A stretch of DNA of 64,000 nt from assembly GCF_010614725.1 (NCBI RefSeq), contig NZ_JAAEHL010000001.1, positions 1-64,000 of the forward strand. Direction: 5' to 3'. The DNA comes from Flavobacterium ajazii. Its GTDB lineage: Bacteria > Bacteroidota > Bacteroidia > Flavobacteriales > Flavobacteriaceae. The notes beneath the pieces are model-generated. The model was not told where the DNA came from. It worked only from the letters and a program-made list of their open reading frames with translations, and did no database searches. Made by a program: the position numbers and the translations under genes. Numbering within the stretch: the stretch's first letter is position 1; each line of letters starts with the position of its first letter. Of the stretch, positions 9,442 to 19,900 are shown one piece after another.

Positions 9442-9687
9442 TAAATTTTCAAAACAAAAAGATGATTAATATTTACCCGTTGGGTGAAATTATAAATAAG
9501 TGTCAGGCTGAGCGAAGTCGAAGTCCTTTCGTATTCAAAAGCCTTCGACTCCGCTCAGGATGACATCAATTCCCTGAGTTATAAATGATATTTCACTACT
9601 TATTTTTATACTTTTTATAATCAAATCAATTTTTTTAATCAATTTCACCCAACGGGTTAATATTTATCTTTTTGTTTTGAAAATTAA
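9442..9687. repeat. Nested inverted repeat of about 246 bp (possible MITE-like element)
   Basis: The outer left arm (9442-9491) and outer right arm (9640-9687) are nearly exact reverse complements. Both contain TTTTCAAAACAAAAAGAT and ACCCGTTGGGTGAAATT when read in the same sense. The complete dispersed palindrome at 9501-9565 sits inside. No reading frame is seen within it. The stretch 9311-9729 is otherwise empty and separates the dehydrogenase gene from the converging GH2 gene. It could be a non-autonomous mobile element or a structured two-way terminator region. Confidence 0.7.
9501..9565. repeat. Dispersed palindromic repeat, complete copy
   Basis: The left arm TGTCAGGCTGAGCGAAGTCG and the right arm ending CGCTCAGGATGACA pair over about 23 bp with only three mismatches, around a short loop. 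A second complete copy is at 35273-35336, and half copies are at 9348 and 62267. It behaves like a REP-type intergenic repeat. Confidence 0.85.
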
Positions 9688-9729
9688 ATAATGGAGTTAC
9701 TCTTTATACGATACAAATTCTATAGATGC

Positions 9730-12582
9730 TTAATCCGGAAGCTTTTCCGTTTTATCCTTCGATTTTTTGGGTGTACCAAAGTAGAAGTAAATCGTTCTTT
9801 TGGCTGGACTTTTTACTTCGGTTAAATCACTTTGAGGGCCAAAACTCCGAACATTTGCAGGACTGATACCCATTTTTGAGCCTACTGCCGGAATAGCATC
9901 CAGAAACGAAATATCGCCGGAAGGCAAAGCAGGATGTGGTTTTACGCCGTTTATAGCATAAAAATCAAAGAGTCGGACAAACAAATCATTATCCGGGCTG
10001 GCAATGGTAAATTTACCTTCCATAGTGCTCAATTCCATCCAGACAATCTCAGAAAAATAACCTTTAAATTCGGGATAGCTCCACGGTGCTCTACCGGTTT
10101 GAGCATCATTGTGCCGGTTTTCGTAAACATCGAGAGTGACTCCCTGCAAGCGGTTTTTCCATACACGATAAGGACCTTTTCCCAACCATTTTACGCCTGT
10201 TACCAGACCCTCGGGATAATCAAAACTGATTCCTGTAAAAGAAAATTTGCCATTAAGACTGTATTCATACGTCATTTCGAGCCATCCGTTTGGATTCATT
10301 TTCCAGCGTACATTTTGTAAATCTCCTGTATAGTTAGCTTCGACAATATATGAATCTCCTTCTGCAAAATGTTTCAGCCCTGAAAAAACAGCATTGCCAC
10401 TTACCATGACTGGCCCATTTTTGAAAGAAATAGCAGCACCTTTATCATTTTTCAAAGCAGTCAATTTTCCTGATTTTTTACTGAATGTTACATTTATAGC
10501 GTTTGCTTTTAACGTAATCAGACTGTCGGTTTCTGTAAAAATTACTTTTTCTTTTACGATTTCCTCGTTTATTAATTTTTCGACTAATTGCTTATTGGAT
10601 TTGACTTTCCAAACCCATCTGTAAATTTCGTTGTTATATGGATCAATCGCTTTCAGAGTCAAAGCATCGTTACTGCGCCAGTCTTCCGGAAGGTTCAGTT
10701 TTATAGAACCTTTAGCTGTTGGAAGAATATTTGGTGAAACTGTCATGCCTTTATTAACTATTGAATGAGCAGCCTTATCGCTATTCTTTTTACTGAAATT
10801 AATTAGTTCCCATTGAAAACTGCATTGATTAAGATTGGTGAAATGATAGCGGTTTTCAATCGGAATTTCGCCTTTGAAATTCTCCGGTAATTCTTTCAGA
10901 GTAATTCTAACAGGAGAATAAATTTCTTTAATCGCATTGAAACTGCCTTCTTTTTCACGATGAGGTCCAACAATTCCGTCTGCTGCATTTAATCCGTTTA
11001 CATCAATCATACCCTTTAAATCGGTGCGTACTATTCCTTCATCGGCAAAATCCCAAATGAAGCCGCCTGCTCCGTGTTTAGAATTCCAATGCAGTTCCCA
11101 CATATCAGCCAAGCCTGCACCGGCACCTCCGTCATGCATGGCGTGCAGGAATTCGGTTGGCATATACAGATTGGTATCTGCAATAATCTTTTCAGAACTG
11201 TAATAATCTTCATAATGATTGCAATCAATACCATTAATAGCATTTCCGGGTTTGTGATGTGCATGGATTACGGTTCGTTTTGACAAATCGTATTTTTCAA
11301 AATCATCATCGAAGTCAAAATTATGTCCACCCTCGTTACCATTACTCCAGAAAATTATCGAAGGGTGGTTTGCATCCCTGATAACCATTTCTTTCAATAA
11401 TGAGGTTCCGGATTTGGTACTGTAAGCTTTTTGCCAGCCTGCCAATTCGTCGATTACATAAAGACCCAAAGAATCGCAAACCCTGAGAAAATTTTTGTCT
11501 GGAGGATAATGGGAACAGCGCACGGCATTCATGTTCATTTCCTTCATGAGTTTTACGTCCAGCAAATCAGCTTCAGGAAAAGTAGCCCTGCCGTATTCCG
11601 GCCAAAAAACATGACGGTTAACTCCCTTCATCTTTATTTTGGAGCCGTTGAGGTAAATGCCGTCTCCTTTTTTTACTTCAATAGTTCTGAAACCAAATTT
11701 ATCGGAGGTTTCATAAATCGTATTATCAGCCTCTTTCAAAGCAATTTTTACAGTATATAAATTTGGTGTTTCAGCTGTCCATAAAAGTGGTTTTTTGACT
11801 GATGTCTGCAGGTTAACAATACTATCTGTAGCCAAAGTTTTGATGGTTGCTGTTTTTACCAATGTTCCTTTATTATCAAAAATCTGTGCCTGAACGCTTC
11901 GGTTAGCAACGGCACGATTTAAATGAATATTTATATTGAAAGAACCATTGGCTTTGGCATCGATAGCGGTCCAGGCAATGTTTTCTTTTGGCAGCGCTTC
12001 TAAATAAACAGGACGGTATATCCCACCAAAAATCCAATAATCAGCAAGTCGTTCGGCATTATTGACTGAGTTGTCTGCTGACATTTTACTGACTTTGACT
12101 TCCAATAGATTTTGAACGCCAAATCGTATTTTATCGCCAATATTGTATTTGAATCGGTAAAAAGCTCCTTGGTGAATAGCTCCGGCCGATTTACCGTTTA
12201 TTTTTACTTCGGTATCGGTCATTGAACCTTCAAAAACGATATAGATATCTTTGCCCTGCCAGTTGGAAGGAACTTCGAAATTGTATCTGTAAAAACCTTT
12301 CTCGTCATGGAATTCGAAATTTTTCCCGTTTGTAATATTATCCCTGCCGTAATCGTAACTTCCGAAGCCCTGTTGTTCCCAGTGGGAGGGAACCTGTATT
12401 GTTGACCAGAAACCGTTTTTTTGTCCGGCTGTAATCCAAAAATCCCATGTTTTGGTATGCATTACATCTGTCCCGGAAAGGTAAAGGATTTCTTTTTTTG
12501 TATTTGATTGACCAAATAAATGCAGAGTTCCAAGCAGTAATAAAGCAAAATGGAAATACTTAATTTCTAAAAATTGTTTCAT
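9730..12582 (-). CDS. Glycoside hydrolase family 2 (beta-galactosidase / beta-glucuronidase type)
   Basis: This is a GH2 enzyme of 950 residues with a signal peptide (FALLLLGTLHLFGQ). The order is sugar-binding sandwich (about 25-200), immunoglobulin-like domain, TIM barrel and a C-terminal beta-sandwich with GKGPYRVWKNRLQG, as in LacZ-type proteins. The acid/base glutamate is in WSNGNEGGHNF (E417) and the nucleophile in MPTEFLHAMHDG (E477). The usual start codon call would be the TTG at 12585; the adjacent ATG at 12582 is preferred. It is the last gene of a GH115-GH28-GH2 operon, 28 bp after GH28. It probably removes terminal galactose or uronic acid from an oligosaccharide in the periplasm; sequence alone does not fix the sugar. 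Confidence 0.88.
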   Translation of the reverse strand: MKQFLEIKYFHFALLLLGTLHLFGQSNTKKEILYLSGTDVMHTKTWDFWITAGQKNGFWSTIQVPSHWEQQGFGSYDYGRDNITNGKNFEFHDEKGFYRYNFEVPSNWQGKDIYIVFEGSMTDTEVKINGKSAGAIHQGAFYRFKYNIGDKIRFGVQNLLEVKVSKMSADNSVNNAERLADYWIFGGIYRPVYLEALPKENIAWTAIDAKANGSFNINIHLNRAVANRSVQAQIFDNKGTLVKTATIKTLATDSIVNLQTSVKKPLLWTAETPNLYTVKIALKEADNTIYETSDKFGFRTIEVKKGDGIYLNGSKIKMKGVNRHVFWPEYGRATFPEADLLDVKLMKEMNMNAVRCSHYPPDKNFLRVCDSLGLYVIDELAGWQKAYSTKSGTSLLKEMVIRDANHPSIIFWSNGNEGGHNFDFDDDFEKYDLSKRTVIHAHHKPGNAINGIDCNHYEDYYSSEKIIADTNLYMPTEFLHAMHDGGAGAGLADMWELHWNSKHGAGGFIWDFADEGIVRTDLKGMIDVNGLNAADGIVGPHREKEGSFNAIKEIYSPVRITLKELPENFKGEIPIENRYHFTNLNQCSFQWELINFSKKNSDKAAHSIVNKGMTVSPNILPTAKGSIKLNLPEDWRSNDALTLKAIDPYNNEIYRWVWKVKSNKQLVEKLINEEIVKEKVIFTETDSLITLKANAINVTFSKKSGKLTALKNDKGAAISFKNGPVMVSGNAVFSGLKHFAEGDSYIVEANYTGDLQNVRWKMNPNGWLEMTYEYSLNGKFSFTGISFDYPEGLVTGVKWLGKGPYRVWKNRLQGVTLDVYENRHNDAQTGRAPWSYPEFKGYFSEIVWMELSTMEGKFTIASPDNDLFVRLFDFYAINGVKPHPALPSGDISFLDAIPAVGSKMGISPANVRSFGPQSDLTEVKSPAKRTIYFYFGTPKKSKDKTEKLPD

Positions 12583-12610
12583 CAAAATTTTATTTATAAT
12601 ACGTTTTTTA

Positions 12611-14041
12611 TTATTTCTGAGTGTTATCGTATTTAAAAAGTTCGCCGTTGATAATCACATTTTCTAATTGCATGTTTTTGACATTGTCAATTTTCAGCGG
12701 GGTTTTGATGCCGTTTAGTTTACAGTTCACGACCCTGAGGTTTTCAATCGGGGATTCTTTGTAGGCTTTGACCCAGATGGCATATTCGCCTCCTTTTTCG
12801 ACATTCAGGTTTTCGACCCAGATATTGCGAATAGTCGGCATGAAATTACCTGGTTTCTCATAAAACATATTAAAATGTATAGCCGATTCTCCAAAACTTC
12901 CTACCTCGATATCTTTAAGGAAAATATTTTCGATGGTTCCGCCTCTGGAAGATGAGGTTTTAACGCGTAATACACGGTCGAGATTTTTACTGTCCATTTT
13001 ACAATTGACGGCATAAATATTTCTCGCTCCTCCTGCAATTTCGCTCCCAATCACTACTCCGCCATGTCCGTCTTTCATAGTGCAACCTTCGATGATGTGA
13101 TTCTCGGCCGGTTTTTTATTGTCTCGTCCGTCTTCATCACGCCCAGATTTTATGGCTATACAATCATCGCCGGTATCAAAATAAGAGTCTTTAATTAATA
13201 CATTCTTGCAGGCTTCAGGATCACATCCATCGGTGTTTGGGCCGTGGGCTTCTATGTGAACTTTTTCGACAATAACATTTTCGCACATCACCGGACTGAT
13301 GAACCACATTGGAGAATCGATTAGTTTCACTCCGGAAATCAATAGGTTCTGGCAGTTATAGGGCTGAATCATATACGGTCTCAAATAATGGCCGTCGCCA
13401 AAGATTCGTTTGCGGGGATCTACCTTTTCTTTCATCATCAAATGAAGGCGTTCTCTTGCTTTGAACTGATTAGGCGTCCCCTCTTTCCAGCCGTGATTTT
13501 TACTCCCTTTCCAAGGCCACCAAAAAGTATCATTAGCATTTCCGTTTAGTATTCCTTTACCCGTTACGGCTATATTTTTTTCGTTGTAAGCATAAATTTG
13601 AGGCGAATAATTCATACAATCCATACCTTCCCAACGCGTAAGTACCAGCGGATAATCTTTGGTATCACGAGAAAAAGTGATGGTAGCTCCTTCGCTTACA
13701 TGCAGGTTGACATTGCTTTTCAGATAGATTGGCCCGGTGAGGAAGTTTCCTGCCGGAACGACAACTTTACCGCCACCGCCGGCGTTACAGGCTTCGATGG
13801 CTTTCTTAAAAGCCTCGGTATTTTTGGTTGTTCCGTCTCCTTTGGCACCAAAAGCTGTAACGGGATATTCTTTATTTTTGAAAGTAGGTGCGATAATCGA
13901 TTTCTTGATTTGAGCCATTTCCTTTAAGGCTTCTTCAGACGAAGACCAGAATTTAGTTTGTTTGTTTTGGCCGAAAGCCATAAAAATCGAGAAACAGCAA
14001 ACGATCAGGGTGGTTTTCAATACATTGTTTTTTAGTTTCAT
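12611..14041 (-). CDS. GH28 polygalacturonase-family pectinase
   Basis: This 476-residue protein has the right-handed beta-helix motifs of GH28: GPNTDGCDPEACKNV (D271), DTGDDCIAIKSGRD (D292 and D293), KDGHGGVVIGSEIAGG and RVLRVKT. GH28 enzymes hydrolyse galacturonan or rhamnogalacturonan linkages, many Bacteroidota copies being exo-acting. The signal peptide (LKTTLIVCCFSIFMAFGQ) is best read from the ATG at 14041; the frame continues to a TTG at 14077, but that would add a charged leader. It lies between GH115 and GH2 genes in one operon, so its target is likely a pectic backbone or side chain carrying uronic acid. The exact specificity is not readable. Confidence 0.92.
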   Translation of the reverse strand: MKLKNNVLKTTLIVCCFSIFMAFGQNKQTKFWSSSEEALKEMAQIKKSIIAPTFKNKEYPVTAFGAKGDGTTKNTEAFKKAIEACNAGGGGKVVVPAGNFLTGPIYLKSNVNLHVSEGATITFSRDTKDYPLVLTRWEGMDCMNYSPQIYAYNEKNIAVTGKGILNGNANDTFWWPWKGSKNHGWKEGTPNQFKARERLHLMMKEKVDPRKRIFGDGHYLRPYMIQPYNCQNLLISGVKLIDSPMWFISPVMCENVIVEKVHIEAHGPNTDGCDPEACKNVLIKDSYFDTGDDCIAIKSGRDEDGRDNKKPAENHIIEGCTMKDGHGGVVIGSEIAGGARNIYAVNCKMDSKNLDRVLRVKTSSSRGGTIENIFLKDIEVGSFGESAIHFNMFYEKPGNFMPTIRNIWVENLNVEKGGEYAIWVKAYKESPIENLRVVNCKLNGIKTPLKIDNVKNMQLENVIINGELFKYDNTQK

Positions 14042-14070
14042 TCTATAACTATTTTTAAGTTTTATATAAA

Positions 14071-14112
14071 ATTCCAAATCCGAAATTCCAAATCCGAAAT
14101 TCCAAATTCCAA
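14071..14112. repeat. Short tandem repeat, 14-bp unit, about three copies
   Basis: The unit ATTCCAAATCCGAA is repeated at 14071-14084 and 14085-14098, followed by a diverged copy. It fills the gap between the GH115 and GH28 genes of one operon, together with related AT-rich text up to 14150. Confidence 0.75.
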
Positions 14113-14150
14113 AGTCTGAAAAATCTAAATTCTATATTCTAAAATCTAAA

Positions 14151-16751
14151 TTACTTAACAATATCAATTCGGCTCAAAGCCAGACCTGTATCCAGCAGAT
14201 AAATTTGAATCTTGGTTTGGCCATCCTTATCAACTTTAAAAGGGAGCACTTTTTCATAAAATCCTCTAACTACACTCATTGTCCAGTTTTTGCCTTTTTT
14301 GGAATTATCGGTATCTACAAATTCCGGGGCCTGTTGATTGATAACCACCGCCAGATTCAGATTGCGTTCGTTGTTAATGGCATCTGTCGGAAGGCTTTTG
14401 AGACATAATTGGTATTCTCCGGCGTTCAAATTGATGGCATATTCAACATAAGGGGCATGAGAATAGTCATCATTTTTAAAAGATTTTCCGGTAAAAGGAT
14501 AACGGGAAATACTCTTGCCATCCAATCCCAAACCATTTACAGTGATAATTTTTTCTGATGCAATTTCCTTTTTTATTTTGAAATCCGAAGCATTCAGTGA
14601 AACGAGATTCAACGAACTTGCTCCATCTATAGAAGTCAGTACTTTTTCCAGATATCTTTTGTCAAATACCGGAGGGTTACGCATTTCTTCGGTTAAGATT
14701 TCAGGGTTAGCAATTTTAGGCATCGCATAGGTTTCCAGATTCCTTGGCGCGTGGGTGATAATGCCGTCCCATTTTCCGTTTTCAATTTCTTTATTATAAT
14801 GTTGGGTTAGGCTAATAATTTGTTCCAAAGCATTTTTTGCTTTTTGTGAATAGTCCAAAGCCATTTTTTTATCGGTTTCGGCCACTTCAAGACTCATTTG
14901 CGCATACAAGAACTTTTGGTTCATCAAAGCCGATCCTTTTGCAGGATATTCTATCAGCTGAAAATACGCATCTTTGAGTGAAACCGGAATACGGGTTTTC
15001 AGCTTGTCCACTTTTTTAACCAATTCCGAATAGGCTTTCAGTCTGTTGCTTTTAGTTTCACTATCAAATTTCAACATCCCCATGTGTTCCGGTTTTCCGT
15101 TTTGTGCCAATTGATAATATTGTTTTTTGATGGCCGAAATTTCAACCGCAAATTCACTGCCAAAGGTTTCCTCAGCCCAATCTTTAACATATAAATGGGC
15201 ATTTTCGGGAGTCCATTTTTTGATATCCCAGGCCATATCGAGGAAGAATTGCGTTTCCAGTTCAGCAGGTTTGATATCGCCCACATTTACCACCCAAAAT
15301 TTATTAGCTCCGAATTGATAGGCTTTGGTCATTTCGTAAGCGATTAACGAAAGTGAATTGGACGAAAGCCAGGTATAATCGTGAGGCCCGCCTAAGTATG
15401 ATAAATGGTAGTAAATTCCGCTGGCACCGCTTCTTTTCTGCTCAACTGTATTTGACAATTGGCGTAAATAACCAAAATTGTCGTCTGTCCAGACCAAAGT
15501 AACATCGTCAGGGACTTTTAAGCCTCCGGTGTATAAATCTAAAACCTCTTTGTAAGGGCAGAAAATTTGAAGCGCATTTGAAGGAGCTCCAAAATACTTC
15601 TTGAAAATATTTCTTTGGTCACCGATGATGTTTTCCACCAAGGCTATTTTGCCTTCTTTGGTCTCTGGTCCCGTAATCCCTCCATCTCGAATTCCGCGCA
15701 TACCCATGGTGTACATGGATTCATAATTTTTGGCCGCATTGACACGGTCTTCCCAATATTTATATACTTCTTCCTTATTAGTGTCGTAACGGTAAATTCC
15801 GGGTTTATGTCCGTATTCCTGTTCGTAACCCACCTGCCATTCGAAGGTGTTACTTCGTAACATCATGTCGCAATGTGTAGAACCGATTAAGATGGCATAT
15901 TTATCGGCAACTACTGGATTTTGGGAATAATACCAAAAAGCTTTGGTGCTGTCGTGCATGGCAGGCCAGATTAAATTGGCTTTCAGGCGAAGCAATAATT
16001 CGAATACTTTGGCATACGTTTTAGGACCAATGTCTTTGATATCCGTGTCCATATTTTTGGCCGCCCAGGGATGTAAACCCCAATCTTCGTCATTTATAAA
16101 AATTCCACGATATTTTACGGATGGCTCTTTTGATACTACATTTCCAGCCAAAACATAAAATGATTTTTTGGGTTTTGGTTTCACATCAGCCCACCAGACC
16201 CAAGGAGAAACTCCGGCTAATTTTGATATTTCAAACAAACCATAAGCTGTTCCTCTGCGGTCGCTTCCGGCAATTACAAGTGCTTGTTTAACGCCTTGTA
16301 TTGGAGCGCTAACCGTAGATATAGCATAGGTTTCCCATTTGTTTTGAACAGCGGTGACATCTATTTTTTTGGATTTGATCAATTGGTCAATGTATTTGGA
16401 ATGACCGATTGTTCCGGCAATAATCAGATAGTCTTCGTTCTTTTTCAGGTCGTGAAGAACGGCGGGTTTTGTTCCGCTGACCAATTCCAAATCTCCAGAA
16501 AGAGCATTTGCTACAATGGTTACAGCTTCGGCATCAGCTTTATCGGTAAGGATTGAGGGAACGCCTCCGTTTTGGATTAATGGGAAAGCTGTTGAACTTG
16601 CTTTGACAGCAGTCTTTAATTTATTTTCTTTTGACTGGGCCAATATTTCATCGCATCCAAAACTGATATAAAGAAAGATTGCCAAATAGGAAACAGCAAC
16701 AGACTTAAGGTTTTGTTTTCTTAAAATAATGAATGATTGGTTAAAATTCAT
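14151..16751 (-). CDS. GH115 alpha-glucuronidase
   Basis: This 866-residue protein matches the GH115 layout: an N-terminal domain with IIAGSDRRGTAYGLFEISK, then GVSPWVWWADVKPK, a central barrel with FINDEDWGLHPWA and LIWPAMHDSTKAF, and the typical C-terminal beta-sandwich (HAPYVEYAINLNAGEYQL). GH115 enzymes remove glucuronic acid or its 4-O-methyl form from xylan or from arabinogalactan. A signal peptide precedes LAQSKEN. It is the first gene of the GH115-GH28-GH2 operon; a -7-like box at 16820 and a 17-bp palindrome at 16872 lie upstream. The company of GH28, GH30 and GH2 points more to arabinogalactan or pectin side chains than to plain xylan, but this is inference. Confidence 0.93.
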   Translation of the reverse strand: MNFNQSFIILRKQNLKSVAVSYLAIFLYISFGCDEILAQSKENKLKTAVKASSTAFPLIQNGGVPSILTDKADAEAVTIVANALSGDLELVSGTKPAVLHDLKKNEDYLIIAGTIGHSKYIDQLIKSKKIDVTAVQNKWETYAISTVSAPIQGVKQALVIAGSDRRGTAYGLFEISKLAGVSPWVWWADVKPKPKKSFYVLAGNVVSKEPSVKYRGIFINDEDWGLHPWAAKNMDTDIKDIGPKTYAKVFELLLRLKANLIWPAMHDSTKAFWYYSQNPVVADKYAILIGSTHCDMMLRSNTFEWQVGYEQEYGHKPGIYRYDTNKEEVYKYWEDRVNAAKNYESMYTMGMRGIRDGGITGPETKEGKIALVENIIGDQRNIFKKYFGAPSNALQIFCPYKEVLDLYTGGLKVPDDVTLVWTDDNFGYLRQLSNTVEQKRSGASGIYYHLSYLGGPHDYTWLSSNSLSLIAYEMTKAYQFGANKFWVVNVGDIKPAELETQFFLDMAWDIKKWTPENAHLYVKDWAEETFGSEFAVEISAIKKQYYQLAQNGKPEHMGMLKFDSETKSNRLKAYSELVKKVDKLKTRIPVSLKDAYFQLIEYPAKGSALMNQKFLYAQMSLEVAETDKKMALDYSQKAKNALEQIISLTQHYNKEIENGKWDGIITHAPRNLETYAMPKIANPEILTEEMRNPPVFDKRYLEKVLTSIDGASSLNLVSLNASDFKIKKEIASEKIITVNGLGLDGKSISRYPFTGKSFKNDDYSHAPYVEYAINLNAGEYQLCLKSLPTDAINNERNLNLAVVINQQAPEFVDTDNSKKGKNWTMSVVRGFYEKVLPFKVDKDGQTKIQIYLLDTGLALSRIDIVK

Positions 16752-16819
16752 AGCTCATTTATTTGAATAATTTGGTGATGAAAAAAAGAAATAGCAATAG
16801 CTTTTGCTCTTCGGCTATT

Positions 16820-16827
16820 CAAATGTA
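16820..16827 (-). promoter_or_regulatory. Candidate -7 box for the GH115 operon
   Basis: Read on the minus strand this is TACATTTG, an exact TAnnTTTG. No TTG lies at the usual 17-23 bp spacing, which would suit a promoter that needs an activator. The shared palindrome is centred about 57 bp further upstream. Confidence 0.4.
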
Positions 16828-16871
16828 GAAAGCTTTTATTTTTTTTCCTCCTTTTAGCATTAATCAAAGCT

Positions 16872-16889
16872 TGTCCATAATTTTGGACT
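16872..16889. promoter_or_regulatory. Shared palindromic operator, copy 1 (upstream of GH115 operon)
   Basis: TGTCCATAATTTTGGACT is a near-perfect inverted repeat (TGTCCA, 6 bp, TGGACT). The 17-bp core TGTCCATAATTTTGGAC recurs exactly, in reverse orientation, upstream of the GH2 gene at 20059-20076. A third half-site (TTGGAC) follows immediately. It is a likely binding site for a dimeric regulator of cluster A. Confidence 0.6.
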
Positions 16890-16917
16890 TTGGACGTAGC
16901 TTATTCAGAGTGCTTTA

Positions 16918-16948
16918 CAAAACAAAACAGGGGACTAAAAATCCCCTG
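16918..16948 (-). terminator. Terminator of the GH2 gene 16972-19977
   Basis: CAGGGGA and TCCCCTG (16928-16948) form a 7-bp GC-rich stem. On the minus strand it is followed by a TTTTGTTTTG run. It lies 23 bp beyond the stop codon of the GH2 gene and separates it from the GH115 operon. Confidence 0.75.
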
Positions 16949-16971
16949 CTCTAAATTATTTCTGCAAAAAA

Positions 16972-19900
16972 TTATTGATCGTAGCTGTTATAAAAAGGTT
17001 GGAAAGCTTTCACTGTTTTTTGACTCTCTCCAAAAAGTTCTTTTAATACTTTTGGATAACTCTCAGCTGTAAAAGGCACGATGGTGAAATTCCCTTTTAT
17101 CTCTTTTCCATTGGCAAAAGAAAACAAATTCTCCGGCCATTCATATTTATTGAAAACTCCAGAAACGTGTGCGTTATGACTCACCACAATTCCGTTCGCC
17201 GTTCTTTCTACGGCAATATTTGCATTATCGGCAATTAGCGCAAAACCATCACCGTTTTCGTTTGTAAAAACCGCGCATTCTACATTCTGCCGGTTTCCAG
17301 CTAAATAAAGATCATTTGTGTTTAACTGATAAATTCCGAACTCGCTTAATTTTTCTTTTCCTGGATACGAAGCATAAGGCCCTTTTCCTGCCCATCTGAA
17401 CTGCGTAAAAGAAGCAGGAATTATAAATGACAAGCCTGTTTCTACTGCTTCTTTTTTGCTTTCGGCAACAAAACGATAATCGACTTTAATTTGTCCGTTA
17501 TTAGAAAAATCATAAGCAACTTCGCCGGCAAGGGGTTCTTGTTTTAGAGAATCCAGACTAAATTTATAATTCACAATTAATTCTTTTGAATTGAAACTTT
17601 TAACTTCTGTTTCCGGTTTTGATAACAAAAACTGAGTTGAGATTGTATGTCTTTCTTTTGACCTTTTTGAAGTCAATGTAGCACCTTGCGCAATCGATTC
17701 TTTTCGGCCTACTCTAGCAAAAACTCCTTCAGAAATAAGGGTAACACCGTTTTTATTTTTAAGTTGAATTCCGCCAAAATCTTTTCTAAGTTCAAAATGA
17801 TAACGGTCTGATTGCAACACATTGTCTCTTTTGACTGTTTTTGAAGCTTTCTCAACAGCAATACTGTTTAAAATAGAATGAGGTTCTTTAGTTTGAAGAC
17901 GGAATGATTTTTCATAAAATTGATATTGCTGTTGGTCTTCAAATAGTATTTTCAGATAATAAACACTAAGTGTTGGCTTTTCAGGCAAAGTCACATTAAT
18001 AATTTCGGTGACAATTTCGCGTGGATTTCCTTTTAATGGTAATTCACCTGAACTCAGTACTGTAGTATCTCCTATAAGCTCCCATTTGCATTTTATATTC
18101 GATAAATTGGTAAAATCAAAACGATTTTGTAATCTGACTCTCAATTCTGATTTCCCACCCTGATAATACAATGAATCATCAAATACAATTACCGGACTGT
18201 ACACTTTTCGTAATTGCCAATAATCCACTTGCGGAACTCTATTGGCGTAAAGCACGCCGTCAGTCCCCTGAATATCGCCGGTATCATAAATAGTATCTTT
18301 ATTGGGCCAGGTATAAATAGTAGATTTATCGTTTGACACTTTTTTATCTGTTTTGCGCAAAATTCCCTGATCAAGAAAACCCCATATTGCGCCTCCGGCC
18401 AACTTAGGATTTTGATACATCACTTCGTAACTCGCTTCAAAAGTGCCAAAATCAAGTCCCAACGCATGTGCATACTCGCCTGCAATTAGCGGACGGTCAA
18501 CGGTTTTTGCAAACTCTTTTAATTCGGAAACCTTTGGATAATGAAAATCCAAAACATCTAAAGAATCCGGCATGGCTTTCATCATGTTTTTTATAACCGT
18601 TGGTGTTTGCGGAAAACAATACGGACGCGTATTGTCAAGTTTTTTCACATAACGGCCAGTCAGCAACCCGATTTCAGTCACGGGATTTTCATTACCAACA
18701 CTCCATACGATTACCGATGGATGATTTTTATCTCTCCAGATGGTAGATTTGGCACGCTGTTTCAATATTGGCAAATACGAAAAATCGGTAAGCAATTCAT
18801 CGCCATAACCAAACGGCACTTCATCCATTAAATAAAAACCTAAAGAATCACACAATTCCAGTAATCTCGGTTGAGGTGGATAATGACAAAGGCGGATGAA
18901 ATTCACATTGGCTTTGCGCATCAGGTCAAGGTCTTCTTTCAGTTCTGATTCCGTAATAGCGCGTCCATTTTTTGGAGATAAATCGTGGTGATTGACACCT
19001 TTTAATTTTATTGGAATACCATTTAATTTTAAAACCCCATCAGTCCAACTGATTTCACGGATACCAACTTTTTCGGTACGTTGTTGAATTTCTGTATTCT
19101 TATCTTTCAAAGTCAGTCGCAAAGTATAGAGATACGGATTCTCGGCCGACCATAATTGTGGGGTATCAACCGTTATTTTTTGATTAAAACTCAACAAATC
19201 ATTTTGCAGTTGTTGCGCATCAGCCATAATAGAAACGGTTTTGACAAGCTTCCCTTTGGCATCAATCAATTCGGCTGATAATGTCAGGTTTTTAGAAAAT
19301 CTTTTAATCGTTTTTCCGACTATAGCTTCAACAGCCACAGTGGCACTGTTTGTGTTTACAAAAGTTTTTATAGTCACATCATTCAAATGTGTCTGAGGTA
19401 AACTGAACAAAGTAACATCCCTGAAAATTCCCGCCAATGACCAATCATCGTTAGTGTCAAATTCCCATCCTTTGGGCTGAGTTATTACTTTTACTGCTAA
19501 TATATTTGGTTGTCCCGGTTTAACAAATTTGGAAATATCAAATGTCTGTCTGTTGAAAGCACTCGCAAATTCACCTGCAAAATTTCCGTTAATCCATAGG
19601 CTGTAACCGGATTGTACTCCATCAAAAGAGATGTAAACCGGATTTTTGTTCCAATCGGCCGGAACAGTAAAATTAGTAGAATACAGTCCTGTTCCATTCT
19701 TTAACTTTTTCCCATAAACAGGTTCGGCAAAGCCCTGTAGTTCCCAGTTACCGGGAACTTTGATAGTTGACCATTGGCTTACATCAAAAACGGTATTGTA
19801 AAAAGAAGCATCGGAACCCAAATCGGAAGAAGGAATGTATTTAAACTGCCATGTTCCGTTTAAAGATTTAATCTGTTTGGAATCTTTAAAAGAAGGTAAT

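Noticed and set aside
11431..11760. Plus-strand frame antisense to GH2
   Set aside because: The GH2 domain is continuous on the other strand; this is a shadow frame.
14071..14150. Possible CRISPR-like array
   Set aside because: The 14-bp units abut without spacers and diverge quickly; this is a simple tandem repeat.
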